Shown here in pieces: positions 1 to 11,637 of a DNA stretch of 64,000 bases. The stretch's first letter is position 1. Each line of letters opens with the position of its first letter. A program made the position numbers and the translations under genes. This DNA comes from Ramazzottius varieornatus. Taxonomy: Eukaryota; Tardigrada; Eutardigrada; Parachela; Ramazzottiidae. Below the pieces are notes generated by a model. It was not told the origin of the DNA. It saw only the letters and a program-made list of their open reading frames with translations, and did no database searches. The stretch covers positions 5,260,448-5,324,447 of the forward strand of contig BDGG01000002.1 of the NCBI GenBank assembly GCA_001949185.1, read 5' to 3'.

Positions 1-30
1 AGGTTCACTGCAACATCAAAATTTCTCTCT

Positions 31-627
31 TCAGGCTGTTCTCCCTATAGGGCAGTAGAATATTCGATGGGTTTTACCCGCGATCTGCTTCTCGTAGTCG
101 GTAACCATCCTCCTGTGGTGATCTTCCTTGTCACGGACTAGCCCATTTGTTATCGTCTGAGCTTTCCTGTACTCGCTCTCCAGCTCCTGAGCACGACTGT
201 ACAGTTTAAGACTCGCGTCATGGAGGAACTTCATGGCTTCGTTGACATTATCCTGGTTTGAGTTCAGAAGCTTTTCGTACAGCTGGTTGAGGTCCTGCAA
301 CCTGTCTCCGGTGTCGGTTGCTTCCTGCAGCTCCCCTTCAGTTTCCTTGTACCTCTTCTCCCATAACTCGTCCTCCTCAGCTGCCATTATGTCCGCCTGT
401 CTGATGTCTTGGACCTTCATGTCCGCATTGTCCAAGACAACAGTGGGCATTATGAGACCGACCGAGAAAACGGTGCGAATATGACCCGGAAGTGGATCCA
501 ACAGCTCTACTGGTTGGACTTCCATCCATGGATCGGCACCGTATGGGTAGCTGGGCATGACGTCATAGTGGGGAACTTTCTTGCCCTTCTTCTTTCCCTT
601 CTTGGACTTTCGCTTCTTTTTGGCCAT
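31..627 (-). CDS. Lysine-rich coiled-coil protein, possibly CFAP157-like
   Basis: The frame opens with an ATG at 627 and a strongly basic start (MAKKKRKSKKGKKKGKK), then a short proline-containing linker. From about residue 85 to the end it is a charged helical stretch with heptad-like spacing (ELWEKRYKETEGELQEA, LYSRAQELESEYRKAQ). A lysine-rich start followed by a long coiled coil is seen in axonemal coiled-coil proteins such as CFAP157 and the DRC/CCDC families. I cannot assign one family with confidence. The frame stops at 31, close to the window edge. Because the coiled coil ends abruptly there, the gene may continue leftward through an intron, and this is probably an N-terminal part. No other gene lies close by on this strand. 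Confidence 0.55.
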   Translation of the reverse strand: MAKKKRKSKKGKKKGKKVPHYDVMPSYPYGADPWMEVQPVELLDPLPGHIRTVFSVGLIMPTVVLDNADMKVQDIRQADIMAAEEDELWEKRYKETEGELQEATDTGDRLQDLNQLYEKLLNSNQDNVNEAMKFLHDASLKLYSRAQELESEYRKAQTITNGLVRDKEDHHRRMVTDYEKQIAGKTHRIFYCPIGRTA

Positions 628-1665
628 GGCCCAGTTCTTTAATCAGTTCATCAAAAAACTTTGTGTTAGGAAATTTAAATCGAAGCCGTGGAACACAAGT
701 ACAGTGGAAACAACGGTACACGACGACGGGTGAGCTGGCAGTCTTTTTGTCAGGGACCTGTTGCTGGGTTTCTAATATAACAGTTACATACGGCCCTATG
801 GATTTAGGACGGTGGACCTTTCGTACGAGAGTAAACTATCGTTTGCTGCAGCGCGCTACGGTCTGCGGTCAAACCGGAATCCGACCACCGGAATTTGCTC
901 GGGTGCGTTGGACATTACGTGTCGTACATCCGAATGTATTTCGTCATATTTTATCGTTCGTATCCTTATAAGGAGAACGAGTGGCATTCCATTTGTAAAA
1001 AGCCCCGCGCGTAAAATGACCGTCAACTTGACCGCCGAAATGCTTTACAATTGTCGGACATGGTCGACGAGATGACACAATAAGTCAACAAAGTAACTCA
1101 TGTAGGTCCATATCGATATGCATTGGACTGGGAAATATGCATTTGGTGGTTCTTGGTGTCATGTTGACAGAGCTTGTAGCGCATATATAAGCCCATAAGA
1201 CAAATTTAATCCACACTTGAATTAATTTTCCTGCATGAAGATGAGCGTGGACGATTAAGACGTTTCAAGCTATCGAGCAGGTACCTCAACGACCCAACCC
1301 ATTAGGTCGCTCGCGCTGAGAAGGTTTGATTAGCGGATCTTAACGCCTCCTGAACTCTTGATCTCTGCCACTTGTATCCTGCTCTGCAGCGCTACGTGGT
1401 AGTCAAAGTATAAGAGGGCTGTTCCCGCCTTGTCTTGTCTAAAGCCGCCAGCCGATTGTTGTCTCGAGGATACGTATATCATGTCGACATTGTGGTCAAT
1501 CAGGATGGCAAAGCCATAATTTTCATGGTTTATTAAACTCTTCATCTTTCTGGTCATACCTCCGAAAAGTACCTAAATCTCTGCTACACTTGCCGGACTA
1601 CACTTGAGGACTTCCTCGGAGAAAACACCAGAGCTCGCATTCCCGTTTTTAAATTCTACACCAAC
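628..1665. other. Intergenic region with no supported gene
   Basis: This region separates the coiled-coil gene (-) from the glycine-rich gene (+) and should hold their divergent promoters. A 75-codon minus-strand frame at 1330-1557 has no family I recognise and no clear splice partners, so I do not call it a gene. I see no RNA gene or repeat. Confidence 0.5.
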
Positions 1666-2136
1666 ATGGAGATAAGAAACTGCATATTCTCCCTGATCTT
1701 CAGTCTTGTACTTTGTATCACTCCCGCATTTGCAAATTATGGAGGCGGCGGAGGAGGATATGGTGGTGGCGGTGGAAGTTATGGAGGAGGTGGTGGCGGA
1801 TACGGCGGAGGTGGTGGGGGACTTGGTATGAGTTCGACAGGACATTTATAACATTCACTCACACAAACTCACGTTTACGAAACATTCCAGCCTATCATAT
1901 TTCTTCAGTTTCATCGCGCAAAGCTGTTTCTTGCAGGCGGCTTGGGAGGACTAGGAGGACTGGGAGGATTCGGTGGACTAGGCGCGTTCGGGGGACTGGG
2001 CGGCCTGTATGGAGGACTAGGTGGATTATACGGGGGACTTGGAGGTCTCGGTGGTCTTTATGGAGGACTAGGCTTATTCCCTCCTTTCGGAGGAATTGGC
2101 GGGTTAGGCTATGGTGGGTTTGGATTATTTGGCTAG
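1666..2136 (+). CDS. Secreted glycine-rich structural protein, two exons
   Basis: The ATG at 1666 starts a hydrophobic signal peptide (FSLIFSLVLCITPAFA) with probable cleavage after the last alanine. Exon 1 (1666-1825) then encodes blocks of the type GGGGGGYGGGGGSYGG. The donor at 1826 (GTATGA) and acceptor at 1935-1936 (TTGCAG) join in phase 1 to exon 2 (1937-2136), which encodes GGLGGLYGG-type repeats and ends GGFGLFG-stop. The joined protein is about 119 residues with no globular domain. Tyrosine/glycine and leucine/glycine repeats behind a signal peptide are typical of cuticle, eggshell, adhesive or glycine-rich antimicrobial proteins. The sequence does not show which. The two exons carry different repeat types (YGGGG against GGL), which suggests each expanded separately. 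Confidence 0.8.
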
Positions 2137-2732
2137 AATACTTCGACAGACCTTAGTTTTTGCTCACAACATCTCTTCTCGATTGTGGTCATCCTCCTAC
2201 ATCACCTCCTGTACCTTCCTTTTGACAACTCTTTCCTTTCCACCAGTTTCTCCTACGTGAATCTGTTAGTGTCTCAGTCTAAACCTTTTTCGGATCGAAT
2301 TTCTGTGGGTTGGTACTTGGCTGAATATGTTTTGACTTGTGCGAGTAAACTCAGGCTGGTTCCGAATCATGTCCGTAATCGTGTCACAGCCTGGCCTTTC
2401 TGGTATCATAGAAAAGGCACCAGCTCGGCTGACTGAATTTGCCCTGTCCAGTACAGGCACTCATCCCTCGAGTGCTTGCGGTACTCGCGATAAGCACCAC
2501 CATCCCATGAACTTGGTGCACTCGAAGGTGAAGGACGCCGGAAGTGAGAGTGTAGTTTACTCGAGCAAGACGAGACTAGACAACAATGGCCCATGGCTTC
2601 GTCAACCCTCCTGGAATATTATCCTGATAATGGTGAATGTTATGTTGTATCAAATTCCCAAGCAATAGCAAACAACAACGAACTGATAATGACAAAATAA
2701 GAATATTCGAAGCGGTACCAGTGCATGGTAAG
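2137..2732. other. 3' intergenic region between convergent genes
   Basis: This lies between the glycine-rich gene (+) and the last exon of EIF3L (-) and should contain both 3' UTRs. A 109-codon plus-strand frame at 2339-2668 has no recognisable domain and unremarkable composition. I treat it as chance. Confidence 0.4.
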
Positions 2733-5485
2733 TCACTCCTTCACGACAGGTCCTCCAACCGTGATCTGCTTCAGCGTACTCGTCAACTGCAAAACAGCAA
2801 AAGGTTGACACACGATCTGACACGTCTAGACAGATCAATTATGGCAACTTACCTCTTCGAACTTCTGAATGTTGCGAACAAAGAAGTCGCCATACCGCGG
2901 TGCAACTTTCGTATCGGCAATGTAAATCATGTTTCCATCAATGTAGAAATCCAACTCTGGTCTGCACTCCAATCTTCCTTCCAACGGCGACCCATGAGTA
3001 TGTACCATGTTCGTCATCTTATGCTGGAACCAGAAAACCTTGCAGATATCATACGGTATAAGAATATGGAGCAAGGCGAAAGTAAATCGACATACCTTGT
3101 AAGTATACAGATGCTGAAGCAGAATATCTTCAGCCATCTCCAAAAAGTTGGCCAGCTTGGGTACTGGCATGGAGGTATACAGCTTCAGGTAACTACAAGT
3201 ATGATATTCGAATAATTCAACAGTAACGACAGCCGTTGAAACTTGGACAGGTTCGGACCGAAAATTACCTCTGGATGGTGGACATCATATTCTGAGCTAC
3301 ATACTCTTGCTTGAGGATGCTCAGCTGATAGTTTTGGAACTCCTACAAGACAGTTGATTATTGGTACAAATGATTTCTTTTATTCTCGCAAAAGTCGGTC
3401 CGGCATACTTTGAAGCTATTCGGTTGAAGATCATCGTAGTTTGTAGCAGGAGTGATGAACTTGGGCATCCCTTGGTTCAACAACTTTTCGAATTCTTCCT
3501 CTTCGTTCCTATTGATAAAACTCATAAAAAATCTGATACTTTGAGCATGACAAAGGGGGAACACCGAAAATTCTGTTCGGAAATTCATTCACGTATATTT
3601 TGCCTTCGACTCACATTTTCTGGATTTTGCTGAAGCGATCGCCCAGTTTGTCTCGCAGGGACGAGCTGATGGATTCGTCAATGTGCATGGGGTGCAGCGT
3701 GAGGCAGACAGCCAAGCAGTTGTACATCTTGTCCTGCGTTTTGGTCAAAGTGTCCACTTGATAGGTTCGACCAACGGTGGCGCTCTGGTCGAAGATGCCA
3801 TTGCCAACTGCCGCGTGGTTCCTCGACACGTTGGTTGTTGCTCTTTGCTGGTACAGAAGCAAATCACAGAACGTCCGAATGGCGTCCTGGTACCGACGCA
3901 TCATCATGTAAGCAACTCCGACATGGTAGTAGGTCGTCACTTGACAAGCCTGCAGTCCGTTTGCTTGGAGATGCTAAGATGTGGAAAAGCAATCCGTGTT
4001 AACAAGAACGCATGTTGGAGTCAATAAGGTTCGTCATAGCTGACATTACCTTCTTTCCCAGTTCGACGTTGTCCAGAGCCTTCAACGCGGTGTGGTAGTC
4101 TCCGAGGAGACAATGAAGTCGCATGAGACTGATGAGGCTATAGTATCCGAGCATCTTGTACATCGGATGGTCGGCGAACGAACCGCTTTCGAAGTTTGGA
4201 TCACCTACGACGTAGAATTTCCGTCTTGAGATATCCACATAAAAGTGTGACTTTCTATTCGGCACGTGGTAGTTGATACTGACCCCCCGAGTTGTGGATC
4301 TTTAGCTGCTCTTGGATTCGGCTTCGTTCCACGAGCTTTAGCCAGATGTTCATCACCACGGTCACATTCCAGATCTGCGAAGTGAGTAAATGCTCGATAA
4401 ATAAAAAACTTTTCGAGCGCAACAAGAAAGCTAACAGGACTCTACCATTTCGTTCTCTTTCAACATTTCCTTTTCTTCTTCGTGCAACTTGTCAGCCTTC
4501 GCTCGATACGTGCAGAACGCAGTGAACTGGTACATGAACTCGTCGATTATGTCCCACACCCATTCGTTAGGCAGCCCAATGTCCAACGGCGTGTCGCGAT
4601 CTGGGAAAAGAACTGTACTTACAGTCAAAGGTCTTCAGATCGTCAAGTGCACCAACTCGTACTAAGCTCAGGTACTTACTCAAGATCAGATCGAAGATCT
4701 GCCAATAGTTCTGGTAAGACTCAAATCGCTGGTCGATCGACAGACTATCGCGCTGAAGGACCAAAAGATTAGTGTAAAATCACAACCAGGTGCTACTCCG
4801 ACACTCGCAATTATAGAAGGAAACTCTTACCGAGCTCTCGTAGATGTGTCTGTAGTACAGTTCCTTGTACAGCAACGTGAATACCCCTTCTACAAGAATA
4901 CATAATGATCAGCCTAACGAATATTCTTCATCGCTTGGACAAAAAGTAGGAGCAATGCTTACCAGGTAAGTCGTCGATTTGACTCTCGACAATCTTCGGG
5001 TGCGGCCAAGCGCGCTGTTGATAATAGTTCTCACTCCACTCTCGGAATCTATATAAGCCAGCATTTTCACCATGCATGTCCGATATCCGCAAAAATTAAC
5101 TAATGAGTAGTTCTTACCCAGCTTCGTACAGATGCTGCATTCGAACAGTATCATGGTCCTTGATAGCCTTCTTGAGGTCTTGCAAGTATTCAATGACTTC
5201 CGGTGGGATGTCGGAGTCGTCATTAGCTCCTAATGGTTCTCGTTCTTGCCAGTGTTGGTGTTGCTGCTCTCTGTAACCTTGCTGTCTACGTCCACCTCCA
5301 CCGTCTCCTCCATACCCTCGATCTTGTCCGTAACCCCGATCTTGTCCATATCCTCGATCTCTCCCATAGCCCCCACCGCCGTAGCTGCCGCCATATCCTC
5401 CTTCGTCATGGAACCTTCCACGGTTATCGTCATTGTTGTAATTGTTATATCCGCGCCGGCCACCGGTGGCAGCTGAGTAGGACAT
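2733..5485 (-). CDS. EIF3L: Eukaryotic translation initiation factor 3 subunit L
   Basis: eIF3L is a PCI-domain subunit of the eIF3 scaffold on the 40S ribosome. I can follow about 13 exons. The first, from the ATG at 5485, encodes a glycine/arginine/tyrosine-rich leader with GYGQDRGYGQDRGYGG repeats, then the conserved PPEVIEYLQDLKKAI. Later exons give LYKELYYRHIY, QRFESYQNYWQIFDLIL, LPNEWVWDIIDEFMYQF, YKMLGYYSLISLMRLHCLLG, TTYYHVGVAYMMMRRYQDAI, HPMHIDESI and the PCI end LDFYIDGNMIYIADTKVA..YGDFF. The last coding exon (2786-2733) adds LTSTLKQITVGGPVVKE. The frame stays open upstream to an acceptor (CTTATAG) next to 5550 and is also glycine-rich, so an earlier start in another exon is possible. 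The RG-rich leader looks longer than in most orthologues. The gene lies head-to-head with PPP1R21. Confidence 0.95.
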
Positions 5486-5550
5486 GTTGCGTCGTCCACC
5501 GAAGTCATGGCCTCCACCGCCTCGGTAATCGTTGTTGGGCTCGTTTCGAT

Positions 5551-6101
5551 ACTATAAGCAAGAAAATAATACCGTATAGGGTCAGCTGAACGAACGCTTC
5601 CGGCAGACTGGAATACGCCATTAAGGAAAGGTTCTTCGAATTTGAGATACCAACCATGGTGTACCGCTGAGTCAGTGGAATGATTCCAGAACAAAATTGT
5701 TGGCCAATGAACGGGAAGGGGGAGAATCTCAATCAGTGACAAGCCGGGAGTTCAAGACAACAGAATGGTAGTGGACGAAGGAAACTCAGGAGTGTGGCAA
5801 GAACTTCATCGGCCAGCTAGATTCCAAATTGGAGCTTACGTGTCATGTCATATGTCGCTTTTCCAATAGTCGCAAAATCCCAACTTGGGAACTCCCTAAA
5901 CAACAATCAGCTGAACGGACAGTTTGACGATGACATTGTAAGGTCGTGTCCTTCTGGTCATGTCATGTAACTAACATATGTTGACATCTTGTCATCGTGT
6001 CATCACTTATGTCGGACAGTCGGAAGTGCGACTCTTTCTGGAAGCTCCGTCTCCATCGCAGATCATCTCGCTATCGGCAATAGGATACAGTTCAGATAGG
6101 C
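5551..6101. promoter_or_regulatory. Shared divergent promoter region EIF3L / PPP1R21
   Basis: About 550 bp separate the first EIF3L coding exon (-) from the PPP1R21 start (+). A splice acceptor facing EIF3L next to 5550 suggests a 5' UTR intron. CGGAAGT-type motifs (ETS-like core) occur near 6010-6050. No other gene is supported; the minus frame 5230-5742 reads through the intron. Confidence 0.4.
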
Positions 6102-8191
6102 ATGGAGAGTGGAGACGACGGGAAGAATGGGGCTTTGTCACTGGTGGAGGAAAATGTGGATCACAAATACGACCGACTTGTGGCGGAGAACAACAAGGTA
6201 AGACTCGCTAATTCCCTATATTCCTTTTGTATCATTCTGGTGAGTGGTGATCAACAACACGTTGATTAGGATGTTTTGTAGATGCGTTCCCAGCTAATCG
6301 TTCTGAAGAATGTTATCCTCGAAGAAAAGGCTGCGAATTCAGAGTTGAAGGTAGGTCGGAGGACTCACAGACCTGCTGTGTTTCATACACTTCTCTGGAA
6401 CCGGAAGTGATTTACTGATACTGTGTTGCAGAACCAAACACGCCAGAAGGATCAAGCTATCCGCCGACTAGAACAAGAAACGGAAAGTCTGCGGTTTTGC
6501 AACGGTCAAATTTCGACCAGACTGGTAGTCCTCCAGAACGATTTGAAAGAACATGAGGCTCGGATGAAAAGTGTGCGTATATGTACAGTATTTACGTATA
6601 TGCCAATCTTTAGTATCACTCGAGCACACTGGAGCTTTTCCACTGATCTATCAAATTTTGTGATTTTCATAGAAATCGAAGAAGCAGCCTCAGCCAATGT
6701 TTCAAGATGGATCCTCGTTTTCTGCACCGGATCTCCATGAAGACTTTGTACAGTTGGTTACGATAAACGCTCGCCTGTCCCAAGAGGTACGTTCGGTTCT
6801 TCCGGGTCTTGGACAGCCCACAAGCGATTTTGTCAAAAGACTTGTCGCCATGTCGAGAACTGCATGATTTTTGTGCAATTAGCTGAGCTCGCTGCAAAGT
6901 AATTTCGACGAGAAATGTACGAAGTTGGAGGAGGAAAAGAACCGTCTGGAAGTGAGTGCCAACAGGTGTTCCCAAGAACTTAACGACTACAAGAACATGT
7001 ACGACAGCCTGGAGCTACGGATCAAAACCGAAGCCGAGAAAAGTTTTCAGAAAGAGGTGCGCAAGTGTCATTCCTTTTGCATTGAACACATTGGCTACTA
7101 TGCAGTGACAAATCTGATGGTGATCATCCAAGAGCGAGCAAGATGAAATAATTATTTTCATTCCAGATATCCGAGCTGAAACTCAAAGTCCACGATCTCT
7201 CAATAGTGAGTGCTTAATGATGTATCTGCCGCTTTTCAGTGCAGTCGCGTCTTCATTTTTAAAACAACTTTTTTGCAGGAAAATGACCGCTTGCAAGATC
7301 GCAACGAAAAAATCCGCTCGGAAATCGCTGCGATACATCAGGTGTGTTTGTCGAACAGCGAAATGAGATATCGGCAGCCGAGCAGTTTGCAGCATAAATA
7401 CAAAGTATTGCTTCGCGGTTTCAGCATAATATCGACACAGCTCATCAAGGAGAACTAGTGAAACAGTTGACACACCAAGTAAGCTCGTGGACCTGGGTCT
7501 CCATTAATTGGTTGTTGCTGACCACCTTTCAGATGAGCCCAAGCTTTTCTTTTTTCAGATTGAGTCTCAGAAATCCAGGCTGCTGAAACTACAACAAGTA
7601 GGCTTCTTTACAGTGACCAGAAAGAGCTAGCTGTGTGATGTATGCATACCGTAAGTTCTTAGTTTGCAGGAGAAGGAAAAGTGGACCATGGACTTCCAGC
7701 TTTCGCGATTCAAGAACCAACAAGGGAGCTTGGGTGCCGACGTCCACACTGCTGGAACCCAGCCTCATTATCCCGATGAGCATGGGGATGGTCATTTACG
7801 TTGTCGGATTGAAGGCCTCGTGGTGGAGCTGCAGCATGCGGATGGAAAAGCATCCTTGTATCAGGCCGAGGTAAATATCACTCTGATTAAGTGCCAACTG
7901 GTCGTATGACTATGAATCTTACTGCAGTGTTCCGCCTTGATGATGAAGATGGACCTCGCGGAACAGAGCCGTTTGAAAACTGTCAAAGACCTTTCGGATG
8001 CTCAGCAGCATATCGTCGACCTGAAACGGCATCTGGAAACTACTGTGATCAAGACTAACGAGCAGATTAGTCTGCTAACTGAGCATCTCGCCACCATGAA
8101 CGAAAAGCTTCAAGACAGGACTGACGAGATCAACGCCCTGAAGTTTGAGTTACACAACCACCAAACTAACTCCAAAAGCAAGAAACCATAG
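6102..8191 (+). CDS. PPP1R21: PPP1R21-like endosomal coiled-coil protein lacking the central domain
   Basis: PPP1R21 is part of the FERRY complex, which links mRNA and ribosomes to early endosomes. The ATG at 6102 starts MESGDDGKNG..KYDRLVAENNK, which splices (donor at 6198) to MRSQLIVLKNVILEEKAAN. The exon from 6432 encodes KDQAIRRLEQETESLRFCN, matching the N-terminal KLRAQ region. Later exons give coiled coil, then EKEKWTMDFQLSRFK and the C-terminal end (LSDAQQHIVDLKRHL, EQISLLTEHLATMNEKLQ, a lysine-rich tail). That end matches the TTKRSYEDQL..MSDHLCSMNETL end of vertebrate PPP1R21. About a dozen small exons, nearly all phase 0, give roughly 430 residues against about 780 in vertebrates. 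The central helical domain is absent: exons at 7167-7600 go straight from the N-terminal coil to the C-terminal coil. Confidence 0.8.
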
Positions 8192-8627
8192 ATCGTTCTC
8201 GCAAAGAACTATTGCCGTGCATTTCCGAGTACCTCTCCCGCATGGGGGGAATTCTTTTCGTATTCCATTGTTTTTCCATTGACACAATGAATTTATTTTG
8301 TACAAGCTGTATCCGTTACGGAAATGCCGGATGCTTGCGCCTGCTTCAAGTGTTGTACAGTATCAAAATGTGGTTTCTAAGTTGATGGAAATATCTTAAG
8401 ATCTTATGCACAAAGCGTTTTTGAATTATATAGCGATTCCTTTGATGAATCGGAAGAAGTATTAACTAAATAAATTATCATAGACAGGACTGTGATCTGC
8501 CGTAAGCTCGATTTTTAGCTGAACTGTCAGGTGAAAAACCAGATAAAAGTGTGAACTATGGTAATGATATGCGATCGGAACACCAGTAAGGTAAATCAAG
8601 AGACTATTCAGCGCATCTTCAACCCGA
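8192..8627. other. 3' regions of convergent PPP1R21 and SPCS1
   Basis: AT-rich non-coding DNA between two convergent stop codons, with no convincing frame. An AATAAA-like signal for the minus-strand gene is not clear. Nothing else seen. Confidence 0.4.
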
Positions 8628-8975
8628 TTACTTCTGCTTCTTCTTTTTCTTCGCATCGACGCTGGTCTTCTTAGCGTCGTTCTGTACATCGGCTGGGTCC
8701 CCGTTTTCCTCCGCATCCCTTACTGGCTGCCATTTCAGAGGGTGTTTTCGGAATGTGGGCCAAGGAATACCGCACAGAATCGCAGACAGGATGCTACCGA
8801 CTCCGAGTGCGCCAACAGTGTATGAGAACTGCTGGAAATAGTATCCAACAACGAATCCTACGGCCGCTGCGAGCAGGATAGTTCTTTGGTACAAACGCTC
8901 GGACGATTTCTGCCCTTCGTAATCCATGTATGCCCACTCGAACTTGAACCAGTCTGTTATGCTAGCCAGAGACAT
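8628..8975 (-). CDS. SPCS1: Signal peptidase complex subunit 1
   Basis: SPCS1 is the small two-pass ER membrane subunit of the signal peptidase complex. The frame from the ATG at 8975 reads MSLASITDWFKFEWAYMDYE, GQKSSERLYQRTILLAAAVG, then two hydrophobic hairpin segments (ILLAAAVGFVVGYYFQQF and YTVGALGVGSILSAILCGIP). The family signature WPTFRKHPLKWQPV follows, and then a lysine-rich cytosolic tail ending KKKKKQK. The length, 115 residues, is normal for the family. An acceptor-like TTGCAG ends immediately before the ATG, so the frame extending upstream to 9020 is not used. That AG is either the end of a 5' UTR intron or a trans-splice site. Single coding exon. Confidence 0.93.
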   Translation of the reverse strand: MSLASITDWFKFEWAYMDYEGQKSSERLYQRTILLAAAVGFVVGYYFQQFSYTVGALGVGSILSAILCGIPWPTFRKHPLKWQPVRDAEENGDPADVQNDAKKTSVDAKKKKKQK

Positions 8976-9901
8976 CTGCAACACACAAAAGGAAATTGCG
9001 TGACCGGATGCTCGAAGCATACAGGGTGCACACAGCGATCTGTGACCAACTTCCTCTAGAAAGCTTACCTCAACCGAACAAACAGTACGTAGCTATAGGA
9101 TCAAGCGATGAAACGTCCGAAGTAACAGCGAGTTCAAGAAGTTCCCGTGTGAGGATGGCACGTGGCTTCCAGCGAGCTGAGGCGCCTCGGTAGAAAGTTC
9201 CACCGAAGTAGACAGGTCCAGAAGCACCTAGAACCCGCAAACTTTGGAAGAGAAGTCAGAATCCGGACAAGAAGACAATAAAAGCGGAGTGGATACTCCG
9301 ATAATACTCTACCAGGGATCCAGAAGAAACGGAGACGAGCGTCGAGCGATGAAGTGAATCTGGCAAGAAATTCTGGAATCTGGATGCGAGCGATGCGTCA
9401 CAGTTCTGAAGAGCAATGGAATCAATCAAGCTCACCAATCATTCGAAAGACGCCACAGTAAATTTGCCAGCTGGCTTGACCCGCCTCATGACCAGTTTTC
9501 TCTGACGTGAGCAAAAAACACAAACAAAACGTGGCACTTGATTATAGCCGCTTTCACCGTTTCACGTGTCCAGTTCCAGAAGTTTGCTTCTGTTCCAGTC
9601 ACCATCTTACCAACTAACGACAAACTCGGAAACCGAATCATCTGTATCGCGAGCACTGTTCTGCTTCGGCTGCTGCATGGTAAGTGTACGGAACGGAGCA
9701 GAGTCAACAGACGTATCTTATTATTCTTATAGTAGCTGGACTTTCCTGCCGTGATTCGAGACCCAGAGCGACCAACGTCTGTTCCGACTGTTCGTTATAG
9801 GTATACCTGACTGTGAATCGTTGGTCATCATTGCAAACCGCTCTTTAGAAGCCGAAAGTACAGGCGGCATTCCTGGAAGCTTGCACGTCGCCGGTGTGAC
9901 C
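8976..9901. other. Divergent promoter region SPCS1 / GMPPB
   Basis: About 925 bp between SPCS1 (-) and GMPPB (+). The frames here are short, overlapping and without domains. No RNA gene or repeat recognised. Confidence 0.4.
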
Positions 9902-11339
9902 ATGAAAGCATTGATTCTTGTTGGAGGCTACGGAACGCGTTTACGTCCTCTCACATTGAGTCGGCCGAAGCCGCTCGTGGAATTCTGCAACAAACCTATG
10001 CTTTACCATCAGATCATCGCACTACGTGATGTGAGTATTGTCAGTAAGAAAGCGGTTACCTTTTTTGTGTATGCTGAACCAAGGATCGTTCTTTCAGGCT
10101 GGAGTGGACCACATTATCCTTGCAGTCAGTTATCGGGCTGAGATGATGGAAAGGGAACTTACAGACCTGGCGTCGAAGGTTTTACATATTTCACGCATCC
10201 AAATATCTTACCCGAGTGGGGTTGCAGTGTTTTGTCTTTTCTGTAGCTAGGAATAAAAATGACGTACTCGCTTGAAGAGGAACCTTTGGGTACCGCGGGA
10301 CCTCTTGCCTTAGCAAGCTCTTATCTCGAAGGTTCCGGACCCTTCTTTGTTCTGAACAGCGACGTTATTTGCGACTTTCCTTTCAATGATATGATAGCAT
10401 TCCACAAGAATCACGGACGAGAAGGCACTCTTGTGGTAAGTGGGACTACAGCTTCGATATTTTGCGCAAAGTATTGACTTCCGGGTTCGCAGTTAATGTA
10501 CATTGGCTCTTCAGGTTACTACAGTCGCTGAACCCTCCAAATATGGAGTCGTTATCTACGACGAAGTTGGGTGCATCGATAGTTTCGTAGAGAAGCCTCA
10601 GGAGTATGTCTCGAACAAGATCAACGCCGGTCTGTACATGTTTGGACCCGAGATACTGAAACGCATCCCATTGAAACCTACATCCATCGAGAAAGAAATC
10701 TTTCCCGGAATGGCTGATCAGAAGCAGCTCTTCGCAATGGAACTCGAAGGTAAGTTCTACACTTTTCCTCACGATAATTATGGTAGCTTAAAAAACGAGA
10801 GGTTAGAGAAGCATTTGTGTTTTAGGCTACTGGATGGACATCGGACAACCAAGAGATTTCCTTACAGGAATGTGCCTTTATCTCGGCAGTGCCGAAAGGA
10901 GGAAAACCGACGAACTCGCTTCTGGGTCGCCGTTTGTAGGATACGTGATGGTGGTATGTTGTGGAAATCACCTGCTTGATAACATAGAAAACTTTTAAGT
11001 GTAAGTAATACTGATTTCATGTAGGACCCCACTGCCAAAATAGGCCAAAACTGCAAAATCGGCCCGAATGTGGTAATAGGTCCTAACGTCGTAATCGAAG
11101 ATGGAGTGCGCATTCAGCGCAGTACCATTCTGGGAAGTACCAAAATTCGCGCATATTCCATGCTGAATGACTGCATAATCGGATGGAACTGCGACATTGG
11201 CAGATGGGCACGAATGGAAAATGTCTGCGTGTTGGGCGAAGACGTCCAAGTGAAGGACGAGCTGTATATAAATGGAGGATTTGTCTTACCTCATAAAGAA
11301 ATAAAAGCATCCGTAACAGAACCCCAGATCATAATGTGA
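9902..11339 (+). CDS. GMPPB: Mannose-1-phosphate guanylyltransferase beta (GDP-mannose pyrophosphorylase)
   Basis: The enzyme makes GDP-mannose from mannose-1-phosphate and GTP, the donor for N-glycans, GPI anchors and O-mannosylation, in the cytosol. Six exons join in frame: 9902-10030, 10098-10178, 10247-10435, 10515-10749, 10826-10953 and 11025-11339, giving 358 residues (human 360). The start [19 protein letters not shown] carries the nucleotidyl-transferase signature [11 protein letters not shown]. [43 protein letters not shown] and [15 protein letters not shown] follow. The last exon is a left-handed beta-helix of hexapeptide repeats ([20 protein letters not shown]) ending EPQIIM, the usual C-terminus. 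All key residues appear intact. It faces SPCS1 head-to-head and converges on EXOSC1. Confidence 0.97.
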
Positions 11340-11637
11340 GCTTTTCTTTCCGCCATCGACAGGCGACATGGTTCTTCCTGTAACTTCGCTCCGGAGAATT
11401 TTCCACTTTTTTACTGTTTTTCCTGATGCCTTATGCTGCCTTAAGGAGAAAGTTTTGGATATTTTATACTGTATGCATGCAGCATGGTGAGATGGGGTCC
11501 ACGGTGGAAAACGACCGCAAAGCTGGAGCCACATTTCGGCCCAAGTGAAAGAACGAAGTTATTTCCAAGGACAGTAAATCTGCTGTCGCTTCGTAACAAT
11601 ACAAATCTTGGATGCTCTTTCGGAAGGTCGCTAGTAG

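Noticed and set aside
1713-2156. 147-codon arginine/tryptophan-rich plus frame
   Set aside because: It is the shifted-frame shadow of the glycine-rich gene; GGA/GGT repeats read as RRW-type repeats.
5230-5742. 170-codon minus frame overlapping the EIF3L start
   Set aside because: It is in another frame across the EIF3L first exon and its upstream intron, and the methionine/threonine-rich composition is a shadow of the glycine codons.
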